Positions 1 to 17,448 are shown, counted from the stretch's first letter. The stretch: DNA of 64,000 nt from Hemibagrus wyckioides (GCF_019097595.1 NC_080716.1:34652430-34716429); one strand, 5' to 3'. The notes: generated by a model from the sequence alone, not told the origin. Program-made: numbers and translations.

Positions 1-63
1 GTATAAAGGGGAGAGACTCTCAGAGCTCAGAGATCAGTGATGCTGTTACACTGACTGTATCAG
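1..63 (+). CDS. Gene A, 3' end of D1 Ig exon (partial)
   Basis: The last 63 bases match the end of the complete D1 exon at 42734-43030 ([18 protein letters not shown]). A consensus donor AG|GTGAGT follows, leaving phase 1. The exon start lies outside the window. Confidence 0.75.
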
Positions 64-632
64 GTGAGTGTGTGTGTTTTTATTTCTTATTTAATATGTT
101 AACATTATTTATTAGGATTCAGATTTTCCTAGAAGACATTGAAATTATAAGGTTTAATCTGAAAATTCAGTACTTTTGAGAGTTTTTGATGATCAGCATC
201 ATCCACATCAGTCTCTGTCTCATCACCTGAGGTAGAAATCCCTCACAGCATTTAAATACATGCCTCATTATCTTCTCTTCACTTGACTGATGTCTGTTTA
301 CACAAACACCACTGTGGAAATGATCCCTGATTCACTTCTGTTCTGTTGGCTATATTTCTATTAATGTATTTGAATTAAGTCATTTAAATATTTAATAACT
401 TGTAAAATTTTATAAAATGTATAAGCACTCCCCTGTTTTAATGATGATGTGATGCACAGGAGCATCCAGTTGTAGAAATTTCTAATGAATTTTTCTAGTC
501 TGCTTCATATACATTCATTAACTAGCATAATAATAGAATTACTTACATTTTTTTAAAAAAAGCCAAAAGTCAGATAGAATAAACTTTCAAATATCTGAAC
601 TGTCATGTGAAGTGATCCTCTAAACGGAGATA

Positions 633-705
<73 letters not shown>

Positions 706-3700
706 CTCTCAACTGTGTGTCTCTTCTGTGTCTTTAAGGAGAATGAAAAAGTCCTCTGTCATGGTTTTACTATATGAATAATATTTTTGATCATTTGAAT
801 CATTTTAGGGAATTGCAGATATGTTCAGATGGTGGTGAGAATACATAAAATAAAATCTAAAAAACACAAAACACTTCAATTCAATCATGAACTTTGTTCC
901 ATAGAAAATAAACTGACTACCAGCCGTGTAAGAAAACATCCAACTGTAACATCTGGTATCAAATATTAAATATAAATGTTTGTTTTAGACACAAAGCATC
1001 TGTTAGACACAGTGAATCTACTGCTTATGTTGTAAAGTGAAAAGCAGCTCTGACTCCTTCATCATTTCATACCAACAGCAAAACCCAAAGCGACTGTGAG
1101 AGTGAATCCTCAGAGCTCCGTCTACACTGGAGACACCGTCACTCTGAGCTGTGAGCTGCAGCAGGGGACTGGATGGGTGTTTGACTGGTACAAAAATAAT
1201 CAGTTACAGAATCTGAACAGTGAACAAGCAAAGATACTTAATGTGACAGTCGATAATGCAGGAGAAACAGAGTACAAGTGTCGGGCATCTAGGCTGAACT
1301 TCGACGACTACGGTGACACTCGCTTCTACTACACAGACCTCAGTGATCCGGTCAAGATTACTGTGAGCGGTATGTCATGATTTTTTCCTCTTTTTGGCAC
1401 GGAAGGGGTAAGAAAAAATATTGCTTAATTATTGCACTTCCTTTTTTTTCCAGAATGTTCAAGATTATCTTGAAATACATGTTCAAAAGTATTTAAACGT
1501 ATTTCCATCGGCCAGCACAGCGCCGCTTTAAGTCGAACACACCTATACACACACTCACACACCACGTGACTAACATACACACCTATACACACACTCACAC
1601 ACCACGTGACTAACATACACACCTATACACACACTCACACACCACGTGACTAACATACACACCTATACACACACTCACACACCACGTGACTAACATACAC
1701 ACCTATACACACACTCACACACCACGTGACTAACATACACACCTATACACACACTCACACACCACGTGACTAACATACACACCTATACACACACTCACAC
1801 ACCACGTGACTAACATACACACCTATACACACACTCACACACCACGTGACTAACATACACACCTATACACACACTCACACACCACGTGACTAACATACAC
1901 AGCTATACACACTCACACACCACGTGACTAACATACACACCTATACACACACTCACACACCACGTGACTAACATACACACCTATACACACACTCACACAC
2001 CACGTGACTAACATACACACCTATACACACTCACACACCACGTGACTAACATACACACCTATACACACACTCACACACCACGTGACTAACATACACACCT
2101 ATACACACACTCACACACCACGTGACTAACATACACACCTATACACACACTCACACACCACGTGACTAACATACACACCTATACACACTCACACACCACG
2201 TGACTAACATACACACCTATACACACACTCACACACCACGTGACTAACATACACACCTATACACACACTCACACACCATGTGACTAACATACACACCTAT
2301 ACACACACTCACACACCACGTGACTAACATACACACCTATACACACTCACACACCATGTAACTAACATACACACCTATACACACACTCACACACCACGTG
2401 ACTAACATACACACCTATACACACTCACACACCACGTGACTAACATACACACCTATACACACACTCACACACCACGTGACTAACATACACACCTATACAC
2501 ACACTCACACACCACGTGACTAACATACACACCTATACACACTCACACACCACGTGACTAACATACACACCTATACACACACTCACACACCACGTGACTA
2601 ACATACACACCTATACACACTCACACACCACGTGACTAACATACACACCTATACACACACTCACACACCACGTGACTAACATACACACCTATACACACTC
2701 ACACACCACGTGACTAACATACACACCTATACACACACTCACACACCACGTGACTAACATACACACCTATACACACACTCACACACCACGTGACTAACAT
2801 ACACACCTATACACACACTCACACACCACGTGACTAACATACACACCTATACACACACACTCACACACCATGTGACTAACATACACACCTATACACACAC
2901 TCACACACCACGTGACTAACATACACACCTATACACACTCACACACCACGTGACTAACATACACACCTATACACACTCACACACCACGTGACTAACATAC
3001 ACACCTATACACACACTCACACACCACGTGACTAACATACACACCTATACACACTCACACACCACGTGACTAACATACACACCTATACACACACTCACAC
3101 ACCACGTGACTAACATACACACCTATACACACACTCACACACCACGTGACTAACATACACACCTATACACACACACACCACGTGACTAACATACACACCT
3201 ATACACACACTCACACACCATGTGACTAACATACACACCTATACACACACTCACACACCACGTGACTAACATACACACCTACACACACTCACACACCATG
3301 TGACTAACATACACACCTATACACACACACTCACACACCATGTGACTAAAATACACACCTATACACACACTCACACACCACGTGACTAACATACACACCT
3401 ATACACACTCACACACCATGTGACTAACATACACACCTATACACACTCACACACCACGTGACTAACATACACACCTATACACACTCACACACCAAGTGAC
3501 TAACATACACACCTATACACACTCACACACCACGTGACTAACATACACACCTACACACACTCACACACCATGTGACTAACATACACACCTATACACACTC
3601 ACACACCATGTGACTAACATACACACCTACACACACTCACACACCATGTGACTAACATACACACCTATACACACTCACACACCACGTGACTAACATACAT

Positions 3701-6700
3701 ACCTACACACACTCACACACCATGTGACTAACATACACACCTATACACACTCACACACCACGTGACTAACATACACACCTATACACACTCACACACCACG
3801 TGACTAACATACACACCTACACACACTCACACACCATGTGACTAACATACACACCTATACACACACACTCACACACCATGTGACTAACATACACACCTAT
3901 ACACACTCACACACCACGTGACTAACATACACACCTATACACACACTCACACACCACGTGACTAACATACACACCTATACACACACACTCACACACCATG
4001 TGACTAACATACACACCTATACACACACTCACACACCACGTGACTAACATACACACCTATACACACTCACACACCACGTGACTAACATACACACCTATAC
4101 ACACACTCACACACCACGTGACTAACATACACACCTATACACACACACTCACACACCATGTGACTAACATACACACCTATACACACTCACACACCATGTG
4201 ACTAACATACACACCTATACACACACTCACACACCACGTGACTAACATACACACCTATACACACTCACACACCATGTGACTAACATACACACCTATACAC
4301 ACACTCACACACCACGTGACTAACATACACACCTATACACACACTCACACACCATGTGACTAACATACACACCTATACACACTCACACACCATGTGACTA
4401 ACATACACACCTATACACACACTCACACACCACGTGACTAACATACACACCTATACACACACTCACACACCAAGTGACTAACCTACACACCTATACACAC
4501 ACACTCACACACCACGTGACTAACATACACACCTATACACACTCGCACACCACCTGACTAACATACACACCTATACACACACACTCACACACCACGTGAC
4601 TAACATACACACCTATACACACACTCACACACCACGTGACTAACATACACACCTATACACACTCACACACCATGTGACTAACATACACACCTATACACAC
4701 TCACACACCACGTGACTAACATACACACCTATACACACACACTCACACACCAGGTGACTAATACACACCTATACACACTCACACACCATGTGACTAACAT
4801 ACACACCTATACACACTCACACACCATGTGACTAACATACACACCTATACACACACTCACACACCACGTGACTAACATACACACTTATACACACACACTC
4901 ACACACCACGTGACTAACATACACACCTATACACACACAGTCACACACCACGTGACTAACATACACACTTATACACACACTCACACACCACGTGACTAAT
5001 ACACACCTATACACACTCACACACCATGTAACTAACATACACACCTATACACACTCACACACCATGTGACTAACATACACACCTATACACACACTCACAC
5101 ACCATGTGACTAACATACACACCTATACACACACTCACACACCACGTGACTAACATACACACCTATACACACACTCACACACCATGTAACTAACATACAC
5201 ACCTATACACACACTCACACACCACGTGACTAACATACACACCTATACACACTCACACACCACGTGACTAACATACACACCTATACACACACACTCACAC
5301 ACCACGTGACTAACATACACACCTATACACACTCACACACCATGTGACTAACATACACACCTATACACACTCACACACCATGTGACTAACATACACACCT
5401 ATACACACTCACACACCATGTGACTAACATACACACCTATACACACTCACACACCACATGACTAACATACACACCTATACACACTCACACACCATGTAAC
5501 TAACATACACACCTATACACACACTCACAGCATGTGACTAACATACACACCTATACACACTCACACACCACGTGACTAACACACACCTATACACACACTC
5601 ACACACCACGTGACTAACATACACACCTATACACACTCACACACCATGTGACTAACATACACACCCACACTCACACACCACGTGACTAACATACACACCT
5701 ATACACACTCACACACCACGTGACTAACATACACACCTATACACACTCACACACCACGTGACTAACATACACACCTATACACACACTCACACACCACGTG
5801 ACTAACATACACACCTATACACACACTCACACACCACATGACTAACATACACACCTATACACACTCACACACCACATGACTAACATACACACCTATACAC
5901 ACACACTCACACACCATGTAACTAACATACACACCTATACACACACTCACACACCACGTTACTAACATACACACCTATACACACACTCACACACCACGAT
6001 ACTAACACACACCTATACACACTCACACACCATGTAACTAACATACACACCTATACACACACTCACACACCACGTGACTAACATACACACCTATACACAC
6101 ACTCACACACCACGTGACTAACATACACACCTATACACACTCACACACCACGTGACTAACATACACACCTATACACACTCACACACCATGTGACTAACAT
6201 ACACACCTGTACACACTCACACACCATGTGACTAACATACACACCTATACACACACTCACAGACCACGTGACTAACATACACACCTATACACACTCACAC
6301 ACCACGTGACTAACATACACACCTATACACACTCACACACCATGTGACTAACACACACCTATACACACTCACACACCATGTGACTAACATACACACCTAT
6401 ACACACTCACACACCATGTGACTAACATACACACCTGTACACACTCACACACCATGTGACTAACATACACACCTATACACACACACTCACACACCATGTG
6501 ACTAACATACACACCTATACACACTCACACACCATGTGACTAACATACACACCTATACACACTCACACACCATGTGACTAACATACACACCTATACACAC
6601 ACTCACACACCACGTGACTAACACACACCTATACACACTCACACACCATGTGACTAACATACACACCTATAGACACTCACACACCATGTGACTAACATAC

Positions 6701-9700
6701 ACACCTATACACACTCACACACGATGTAACTAACATACACACCTATACACACACTCACACACCACGTGACTAACATACACACCTATAGACACACATTCAC
6801 ACACCACGTGACTAACATACACACCTATACACACTCACACACCACATGACTAACATACACACCTCTACACACACTCACACACCTCTTGACTAACATACAC
6901 ACCTATACACACACACTCACACACCATGTGACTAACAAACACACCTATACACACTCACACACCCCGTGACTAACATACATACCTATACACACTCACACAC
7001 CATGTGACTAACATACACACCTATACACACACTCACACACCATGTGACTAACATACACACCTATACACACTCACACACCACATGACTAACATACACACCT
7101 ATACACACACTCACACACCACGTGACTAACATACACACCTATACACACACTCACACACCACGTGACTAACATACACACCTATACACACTCACACACCATG
7201 TAACTAACATACACACCTATACACACTCACACACCATGTAACTAACATACACACCTATACACACACACTCACACACCACGTGACTAACATACACACCTAT
7301 ACACACTCACACACCATGTGACTAACATACACACCTATACACACACTCACACACCATGTGACTAACATACACACCTATACACACTCACACACCATGTGAC
7401 TAACATACACACCTATACACACACTCACACACCATGTGACTAACATACACACCTATACACACTCACACACCATGTGACTAACATACACACCTGTACACAC
7501 ACTCACACACCACGTGACTAACATACACACCTATACACACTCACACACCATGTGACTAACATACACACCTGTACACACACTCACACACCACGTGACTAAC
7601 ATACACACCTATACACACACTCACACACCACGTGACTAACATACACACCTATACACACACACTCACACACCACGTGAATAACATACACACCTATACACAC
7701 TCACAGACCACGTGACTAAGACACACCTATACACACTCACACACCACGTGACTAACACACACCTATACACACTCACACACCATGTGACTAACATATACAC
7801 CTATACACACACACTCACACACCACGTGACTAATACACACCTATACACACACTCACACACCATGTGACTAACATACACACCTATACACACTCACACACCA
7901 TGTGACTAACATACACACCTGTACACACACTCACACACCACGTGAATAACATACACACCTATACACACACACACCACGTGACTAACATACACACCTATAC
8001 ACACACTCACACACCACGTGACTAACATACACACCTGTACACACTCACACACCATGTGACTAACACACACCTATACACACTCACACACCATGTGACTAAC
8101 ATACACACCTGTACACACACTCACACACCACGTGAATAACATACACACCTATACACACACTCACACACCACGTGACTAACATACACACCTGTACACACTC
8201 ACACACCATGTGACTAACATACACACCTGTACACACTCACACACCATGTGACTAACATACACACCTGTACACACTCACACACCATGTGACTAACATACAC
8301 ACCTGTACACACACTCACACACCATGTAACTAACATACACACCTGTACACACTCACACACCATGTGACTAACATACACACCTGTACACACACTCACACAC
8401 CACGTGAATAACATACACACCTATACACACACTCACACACCACGTGACTAACATACACACCTATACACACTCACACACCATGTGACTAACATACACACCT
8501 GTACACACTCACACACCATGTGACTAACATACACACCTATACACACTCACACACCACGTGACTAACACACACCTATACACACTCACACACCATGTGACTA
8601 ACATACACACCTATACACACTCACACACCATGTGACTAACATACACACCTGTACACACTCACACACCATGTGACTAACATACACACCTATACACACTCAC
8701 ACACCATGTGACTAACATACACACCTATACACACACTCACAGACCACGTGACTAACACACACCTATACACACTCACACACCATGTGACTAACATACACAC
8801 CTATAGACACTCACACACCACGTGACTAACACACACCTATACACACTCACACACCATGTGACTAACATACACACCTATACACACTCACACACCATGTGAC
8901 TAACATACACACCTGTACACACTCACACACCATGTGACTAACATACACACCTATACACACTCACACACCATGTGACTAACATACACACCTATACACACAC
9001 TCACAGACCACGTGACTAACACACACCTATACACACTCACACACCATGTGACTAACATACACACCTATACACACTCACACACGATGTGACTAACATACAC
9101 ACCTATACACACACTCACACACCACGTGACTAACATACACACCTATAGACACACATTCACACACCACGTGACTAATACACACCTATACACACTCACACAC
9201 CACATGACTAACATACACACCTATACACACACTCACACACCACTTGACTAACATACACACCTATACACACACACTCACACACCATGTGACTAACAAACAC
9301 ACCTATACACACTCACACACCCCGTGACTAACATACATACCTATACACACTCACACACCATGTGACTAACATACACACCTATACACACACTCACACACCA
9401 TGTGACTAACATACACACCTATACACACTCACACACCACATGACTAACATACACACCTATACACACACTCACACACCACGTGACTAACATACACACCTAT
9501 ACACACACTCACACACCACGTGACTAACATACACACCTATACACACACACTCACACACCACGTGACTAACATACACACCTATACACACACTCACAGACCA
9601 CGTGACTAACACACACCTATACACACTCACACACCACGTGACTAACACACACCTATACACACTCACACACCATGTGACTAACATACACACCTATACACAC

Positions 9701-11954
9701 TCACACACCATGTGACTAACATACACACCTATACACACACTCACACACCATGTGACTAACATACACACCTATACACACTCACACACCATGTGACTAACAT
9801 ACACACCTATACACACACTCACACACCATGTGACTAACATACACACCTATACACACTCACACACCATGTGACTAACATACACACCTGTACACACACTCAC
9901 ACACCACGTGAATAACATACACACCTATACACACACACACCACGTGACTAACATACACACCTATACACACACTCACACACCACGTGACTAACATACACAC
10001 CTGTACACACACTCACACACCACGTGACTAACATACACACCTATACACACTCACACACCATGTGACTAACACACACCTATACACACTCACACACCATGTG
10101 ACTAACATACACACCTGTACACACACTCACACACCACGTGACTAACATACACACCTATACACACACACTCACACACCACGTGACTAACATACACACCTAT
10201 ACACACACACTCACACACCATGTGACTAACATACACACCTGTACACACACTCACACACCACGTGACTAACATACACACCTATACACACACTCACACACCA
10301 CGTGACTAACATACACACCTGTACACACTCACACACCATGTGACTAACATACACACCTGTACACACACTCACACACCACGTGAATAACATACACACCTAT
10401 ACACACACTCACACACCATGTGACTAACATACACACCTGTACACACTCACACACCATGTGACTAACATACACACCTGTACACACTCACACACCATGTGAC
10501 TAACATACACACCTGTACACACTCACACACCATGTGACTAACATACACACCTATACACACTCACACACCATGTAACTAACATACACACCTATACACACAC
10601 ATTCACACACCACGTGACTAATACACACCTATACACACTCACACACCACGTGACTAACATACACACCTATACACACACACTCACACACCACGTGACTAAA
10701 ACACGTTACAGCCCTTGAGCACAACAGGCAATAAAAAAAAATCTGTCAGAAATCACAACAATCTTATTATTCAGATAAAATTCTAACTTTTAATTTTTAA
10801 TGTTAACACAGTTTATAAAAGTCGGCTAATAAATGTATGTTGTGTTAAAAAGGAGGTCCACTGTCTCTGATTCTGAAAACCCCTGACATATAGGACCCTT
10901 TAGAATATTATTCCATACCCAATATTTAGAAAAGCCTTAAATTAAATCATCCTAAAAATAGATCTAAATATAATCTAAACTGTTAAAGCACTAAGACATT
11001 ACAGTCTGAACATCATGACTTTCTATTATTCAACTAATGCAGTACTTAAGTTAAAATACAGACATGACTTAGGGGAACAATGGACCAGATCAGACTCCAT
11101 CATTCAGCTGTTCTGTCTATTAATAAAGGAATTCTCAGCACTAGAAATACTAGTATGATAACTGACCGTTTTACTCAAGTCCAGTCTCGGAGATACTCTC
11201 TGATGATTCCACTCTCAAAGAAATAGGATAGAAAAGTCACCAAGAACATGAAGTAGACAAGATACAAGCAGCAGGAGAGATGAGGGAATGAGAGATGAGA
11301 GAACAATAAGAGAAGAGAAGAGAAGAGAAGAGAAGAGAAGAGAAGAGAAGAGAAGAGAAGAGAAGAGAAGAGAAGAGAAGAGAGGCGAGGCTGTTAAAAA
11401 TAAATAAACAAAGAATAATCCATACAGTAGTGCAGCATAAATGAGGAATGAAATGAGGTGCAGTATAATATAGATTATTGTAAAATAATAATAATAATAA
11501 AGGATCTGCATGACACTGCTCCACACACAAGCTGTAACAGAGATAATATTGCATGGTATACCTGTGAGAGAGAAAATGTAATGAATTTAATGAACTCCAT
11601 TTTTAGTAGAAAGTCTCTGAAATGATGGGAGGAGTCAGAAAAAAGATTGAATGAAATTTTCTAAAGTTGCATACTGTTTGTGTTCATTATTAAACAATAT
11701 TACATAAAAATACTCTTACAAAACGTGTTATTCTTGCTTAGCCCCTCTCCCTAATTAGCCCCTGATGTTTCAGGCTCCGCCCCTGATGTTTTCAAATCCT
11801 AGAAACGCCTCTGAGCCCAGCTGTAGCAGTCCAATCAGTAGTCCAACACCTTAACCACTAATGACCACATCCCACATGAAGTGACCACATTAAGAATCAT
11901 ACTTACAAAATGTAAAATAATATGAATGAATGAATGAATAAATGAATGAATGAA

Positions 11955-12013
<59 letters not shown>

Positions 12014-15000
12014 AGTAAAGTTTTAATGGCAAAATTAATTAATTGATGACAAAAACAAAAAGAACACATAGCTAATACCTGGTTAATCTCCTCCACCAGG
12101 TTACAAAGAATCAAGGGATTCCTCTTCTGCATTAATTTCAAAGATGAAAAGTATTTACATAATTCCTTTGAAAAACATAGAAGTTTATTTCATTTTCAGA
12201 AATCTGTTCTGCACAACGCACCGTACAACCTCTTTCTGCATTAATGTCTCCCTCGTTTTGTTAAACTGTATTTGTATATATGTGTATTTGTTTGTTTCTA
12301 TGTGTTATTGTTCTAGTCCCCGTACACCACGTTTTTCTTTTTACACTGTGTTACGTGTTTCAACTACAGCACACACACACACACACACACACATCAACCA
12401 ATGTTTTTAAGCCCTTGTTTTCCTTATTCGCTACATTCCTCCTGCTTCTCTCCTTCTTTCCCACTATTCCCTTGGCTTCAGTACATGTATAAAACTCATA
12501 AATTTGTGTACAGTTTATGGAGAATCGCAGAATTTTTAGGCAGGATGAGTAGAAATGTTAAAGCCCCCCTAAAAATGGCCTAGTGACGCCCATGCATCTG
12601 TAATCATCTGTTCTGAAAGCATCATCTGTGAGTGTTTGGAACCTCATGCTATATGTTGTGGTATAATTTCAGTAGCCATGTCTCTGGAAAATGGTAAATC
12701 AGGCATCAATGTCCAAATCGGTATTCGACCAGACTTTAGGAGCGAATTAAGGTCGAAAACCGAGGTACCACTGTATTATCATTAATGCATCAATTAATAA
12801 CACAGTGCTTACACCTGTTAACATATATGGCCCAAACAATGAAGATCCATCTGTTATTCATAACCTATTTTCTCTATTATGTGACTCAACAAACATCTTC
12901 AATGCTCGTGACTTCAACACTGTTATAAACCCCAAAATCAACTGCTCAAGTTCCTCTGATAACACAAGAAATTGGCACTCTTCTGAAATAATAAAACAAT
13001 ATATGTATCACCATGGACTCAATGACAGTTGGAGAATAAATAACCCCACATCTAGAGAATACACTTACTGTTCCCCACTCCATCAGACTTTTTCCAAATT
13101 GATCTTTTCCTCATTAGCAACTCATTCACCCAACATGTAACTGACCATAATTCATCAGTAATCATAATCAGTGACCATGCCCCTATATCCCTCACACTAA
13201 ACATCCACACTCATATTAAACCCTGCACAATAAATAAACTTTTATAAAATGCAATTTGAGAGTATTATATACAGAAAAAAACAAATGATCATTCAACAAC
13301 TTTAAATATGAACAGTTCCAGTATAGCAACAGAACAGGTAAATACACTATATTGCAAAAAGTATTCGCTCACCCATCCAAATAATCAGAATCAGGTGTTC
13401 CAATCACTTCCATGGCCACAGGTGTATAAAATCAAGCACCTAGGCATGCAGACTGTTTTTACAAACATTTGTGAAAGAATGGGTCGCTCTCAGGAGCTCA
13501 GTGAATTCCAGCGTGGAACTGTGATAGGATGCCACCTGTGCAACAAATCCAGTCGTGAAATTTCCTCGCTCCTAAATATTCCACAGTCAACTGTCAGCTG
13601 TATTATAAGAACGTGGAAGTGTTTGGGAACGACAGCAACTCAGCCACGAAGTGGTAGGCCACGTAAACTGACGGAGCGGGGTCAGCGGATGCTGAGGCGC
13701 ATAGTGCGAAGAGGTCACCAACTTTCTGCAGAGTCAATCGCTACAGACCTCCAAACTTCATGTGGCCTTCAGATTAGCTCAAGAACAGTGCGCAGAGAGC
13801 TTCATGGAATGGGTTTCCATGGCCGAGCAGCTGCATCCAAGCCATACATCACCAAGTGCAATACAAAGCGTCGGATGCAGTGGTGTAAAGCACGCCGCCA
13901 CTGGACTCTAGAGCCGTGGAGACGCGTTCTCTGGAGTGACGAATCGCGCTTCTCCATCTGGCAATCTGATGGACGAGTCTGGGTTTGGCGGTTGCCAGGA
14001 GAACGGTACTTGTCTGACTGCATTGTGCCAAGTGTAAAGTTTGGTGGAGGGGGGATTATGGTGTGGGGTTGTTTTTCAGGAGCTGGGCTTGGCCCCTTAG
14101 TTCCAGTGAAAGGAACTCTGAATGCTTCAGCATACCAAGACATTTTGGACAATTCCATGCTCCCAACTTTGTGGGAACAGTTTGGAGCTGGCCCCTTCCT
14201 CTTCCAACATGACTGTGCACCAGTGACCAAAGCAAGGTCCATAAAGACATGGATGACAGAGTCTGGTGTGGATGAACTTGACTGGCCTGCACAGAGTCCT
14301 GACCTCAACCCCATAGAACACCTTTGGGATGAATTAGAGCGGAGACTGAGAGCCAGGCCTTCTCGTCCAACATCAGTGTGTGACCTCACAAATGCGCTTC
14401 TGGAAGAATGGTCAAAAATTCCCATAAACACACTCCTAAACCTTGTGGACAGCCTTCCCAGAAGAGTTGAAGCTGTTATAGCTGCAAAGGGTGGACCAAC
14501 GTCATATTGAACCCTATGGATTAAGAATGGGATGTCACTTAAGTTCATATGCGAGTCAAGGCAGGTGAGCGAATACTTTTGGCAATATAGTGTATATAGC
14601 AAATCAACTACAACATAAAAAATAAAGCAATTATTCCATCCATAATAAACTCTACATGTGAAATGTTCCACAATTCACAGGATATTAATGCTGTATTTCA
14701 AAACTTCTACAGTGACCTTTACTCCTCTGATCACAGTGTTATTCAGTCAGATATAGACCTCTTTCTAAACAACCTTAAACTGCCAACACTATCCCAAGAA
14801 CATGAACTCAATAAAGCACTAAATAAAATGCCCAATAACAAATCACCTGGACCCGGTGGTTAATCCACCCAGACCAAATAGGATTCATCAAAAACAGGAA
14901 CCCCTCAGACAATGTCTGCAGACTAGGGGGCAAGGATCGGGTGGGGCAAGCACACGTGCAAACACAACATAAAGAAAAACACATGGAACATAAAGAAACC

Positions 15001-17387
15001 CTGTCAGACCACCCTCTGGTGTTCAGGCAGGGAACTGTCCCGCAGTCCATGACATGCACTTCACCAAGGGTCACAATAATCACAAATGGGGTCACCTCAC
15101 AGAGTTTCACACTTCATCGGGGAACCAGACAAGGATGCCCATTCTCCCCATCCTTATTTGTCATCTTTATAGAACCACTAGCAGCAGCTATACAGCAAAA
15201 CATCAAAATTAAAGGAATTCAGGATACAAATTAACAACATAAAATAAATCTTCATGCATACTTTTACAGGACCCCTACAATTCACTAAAGGAAACATTTA
15301 ACATTATTAACTCATTTTCCAAAATATCAAACTACACTATAAACTGGATTAAATCAACTACACTCCCACTATCTGAGCAGGTTTGGGATTCTGCAGCTCA
15401 GGAATCCCCCCTCCCATTTCATATAGGCAACATTAAAATATTTAGGTATTAATATTTCCCAAAGGCTGTCAGAGCTTTTTAATCTCAACTACACTCCTCT
15501 GTTAAAAAAGACAGAAGAGGATCTCAGACGTTGGACCAACCTTCCACTTTCACTCATTGGATGAGTCGCCACAGTTAAAATGAAGATTTCAGCACAAATA
15601 AACTACCTGTTTTCAATGATTCCCACAACTCCCACGAAAAATTGGTTTAAACCACCTGACTCACTAACATCTCTTTTTTACTGGAAAAACAAGAAACCTA
15701 AAATTTCTTTTTCTACATTACAACAGAAAAAATTACAAGGTGACCTTGAAGCACCAAATTTTCAACACTACTTTCTAGCAACACAACTACAATACTTAGT
15801 CAGATGGATTCAAAAGGATAATTTCAACAACTCATGGATAGACCGAGAACAAAATCAATGTAAATGTATTTCAGTCGCTGATCTCACTTTCATGCTGTAA
15901 TAAATAAAAACAATTAACTATTTCATGAATATTTCATCAACTCTGACAGCATGGTGGAAAGCTCACAAGATTACCAAATTAACAGTAACACTATGTAGAG
16001 ACACCCCCATCTGGCACAATCCTGACTTTCTACTACACAATACCCCAGTCTACTTTCCAACATGGCACCATAAAGGAATCACCCACCTTCACCACCTATC
16101 TGAGAATAACCAATTTCTATCATTTAAGACACTAATGGAGAAGTATGGAGTTGGGGGAGAACAGTTCCTCCAATACCAACAACTCAAATCCATAATTAAA
16201 TAGAAAATTAATATAACTAATATCCCACTACAGCCTTCCAAATTAACTGATGAGATTATGAACATCACAAGCTCATAGAAACTACTATCTAAACTCTATA
16301 AAATAACATCTAATAAAGGCACTATGACAACAATCCCAATGGCAAAATGGGAAAAAGATCTTACTTTCTCCCCCAACTCCGACTTTTGGACAGAAATCTC
16401 TAACAATATATTCTCTATGATCAGCAACACAAATTAACAACTCATACAATACAAGACTATCCACAGAATCAATGTCACCCAAAGTAAAATGTTTAAAATG
16501 GGTTTAACCGACACAGACACCTGTTCACAGTGCACCTCAGGTACCATAGACAATTACTTCCACTCCACTTGGGCATGTAAACCAGTTCACTCCCTCTGGG
16601 TAGAGGTAACAGAGAAACTCTCCACCATCCTGAGCTGCAGAATCCCCACATCCCCATCTCTCTGTTTGCTCGGAAACATCTCAGAAGGTGACTATCTCCC
16701 AGTTAAATACAGAAACCCACTAAAGAAAATCGTTCTTCTTAACTGGAAAACTAAAAACTTATTACATATCAGTCACTAGATTAATCTTCTTACAGAACAC
16801 ATAACTATAGAAAAAATAACTGCTACATACCATACAAAAGCCACATACATCCCCACACACATCCCTGCAAATTCCTAAAAACAAACTAATATATTTATTT
16901 ATTAATTTATTTAATTATTTGTACTTATCTACCATTAGTATCACCTGTCACTATCATCTAAACAAAAGGGTTTTTTGTTTGTTTGTTTGTTTAATTTATT
17001 ATTGGAACAGGAGGGGTTTCAGTGTTGGCCACAACTGCATTTCTCGACAGTGTTGCCAAATGAACAAGCTCCCTCCTTAGGGTTGGGGAGTGGTTTAGGA
17101 GGGTAACAAGTGATGGGCCAGCCCTCACCTGTAGAGGTTGAGAGCGACTCAGAGTGGGAGAATGTTGGTCAGGCTCAACCAAAGAAATGAAAAAAGGTAA
17201 CCTATACCTAGCTGGACCACCCTGGAGCCCCCTTGAATAAACACCAAGAAAAAAAAAATTATAAGGTGAGGGCAGGCTAAATTTGAGTTATATATTTACG
17301 TCCTTTATTTATTTATTTATTTATTTAATTTTTTTTCTTTTTTTCCCCCTTCTTCCTGTATTCTTTTGTCCCTCTTGCTCTCCTTCC

Positions 17388-17448
<61 letters not shown>

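Noticed and set aside
1538..10698. Array resembling a CRISPR locus at first glance
   Set aside because: There are no unique spacers: the whole 38-42-bp unit repeats, and the context is vertebrate.
1425..10700. Minus-strand frames rich in [10 protein letters not shown] across the tandem array
   Set aside because: They are translations of the 40-bp repeat; frame changes with each unit-length variant and no start or splice context is shared.
13308..13478. Upstream extension of the Tc1 transposase frame
   Set aside because: It runs through the terminal repeat and flanking LINE; family length and the MGRSQEL start fit 13479 better.
13802..14671. Long antisense frame (289 codons) opposite the Tc1 transposase, repeated at 57022 and 37376
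   Set aside because: It is the shadow of the transposase gene; the same antisense frame appears in every copy of the element.
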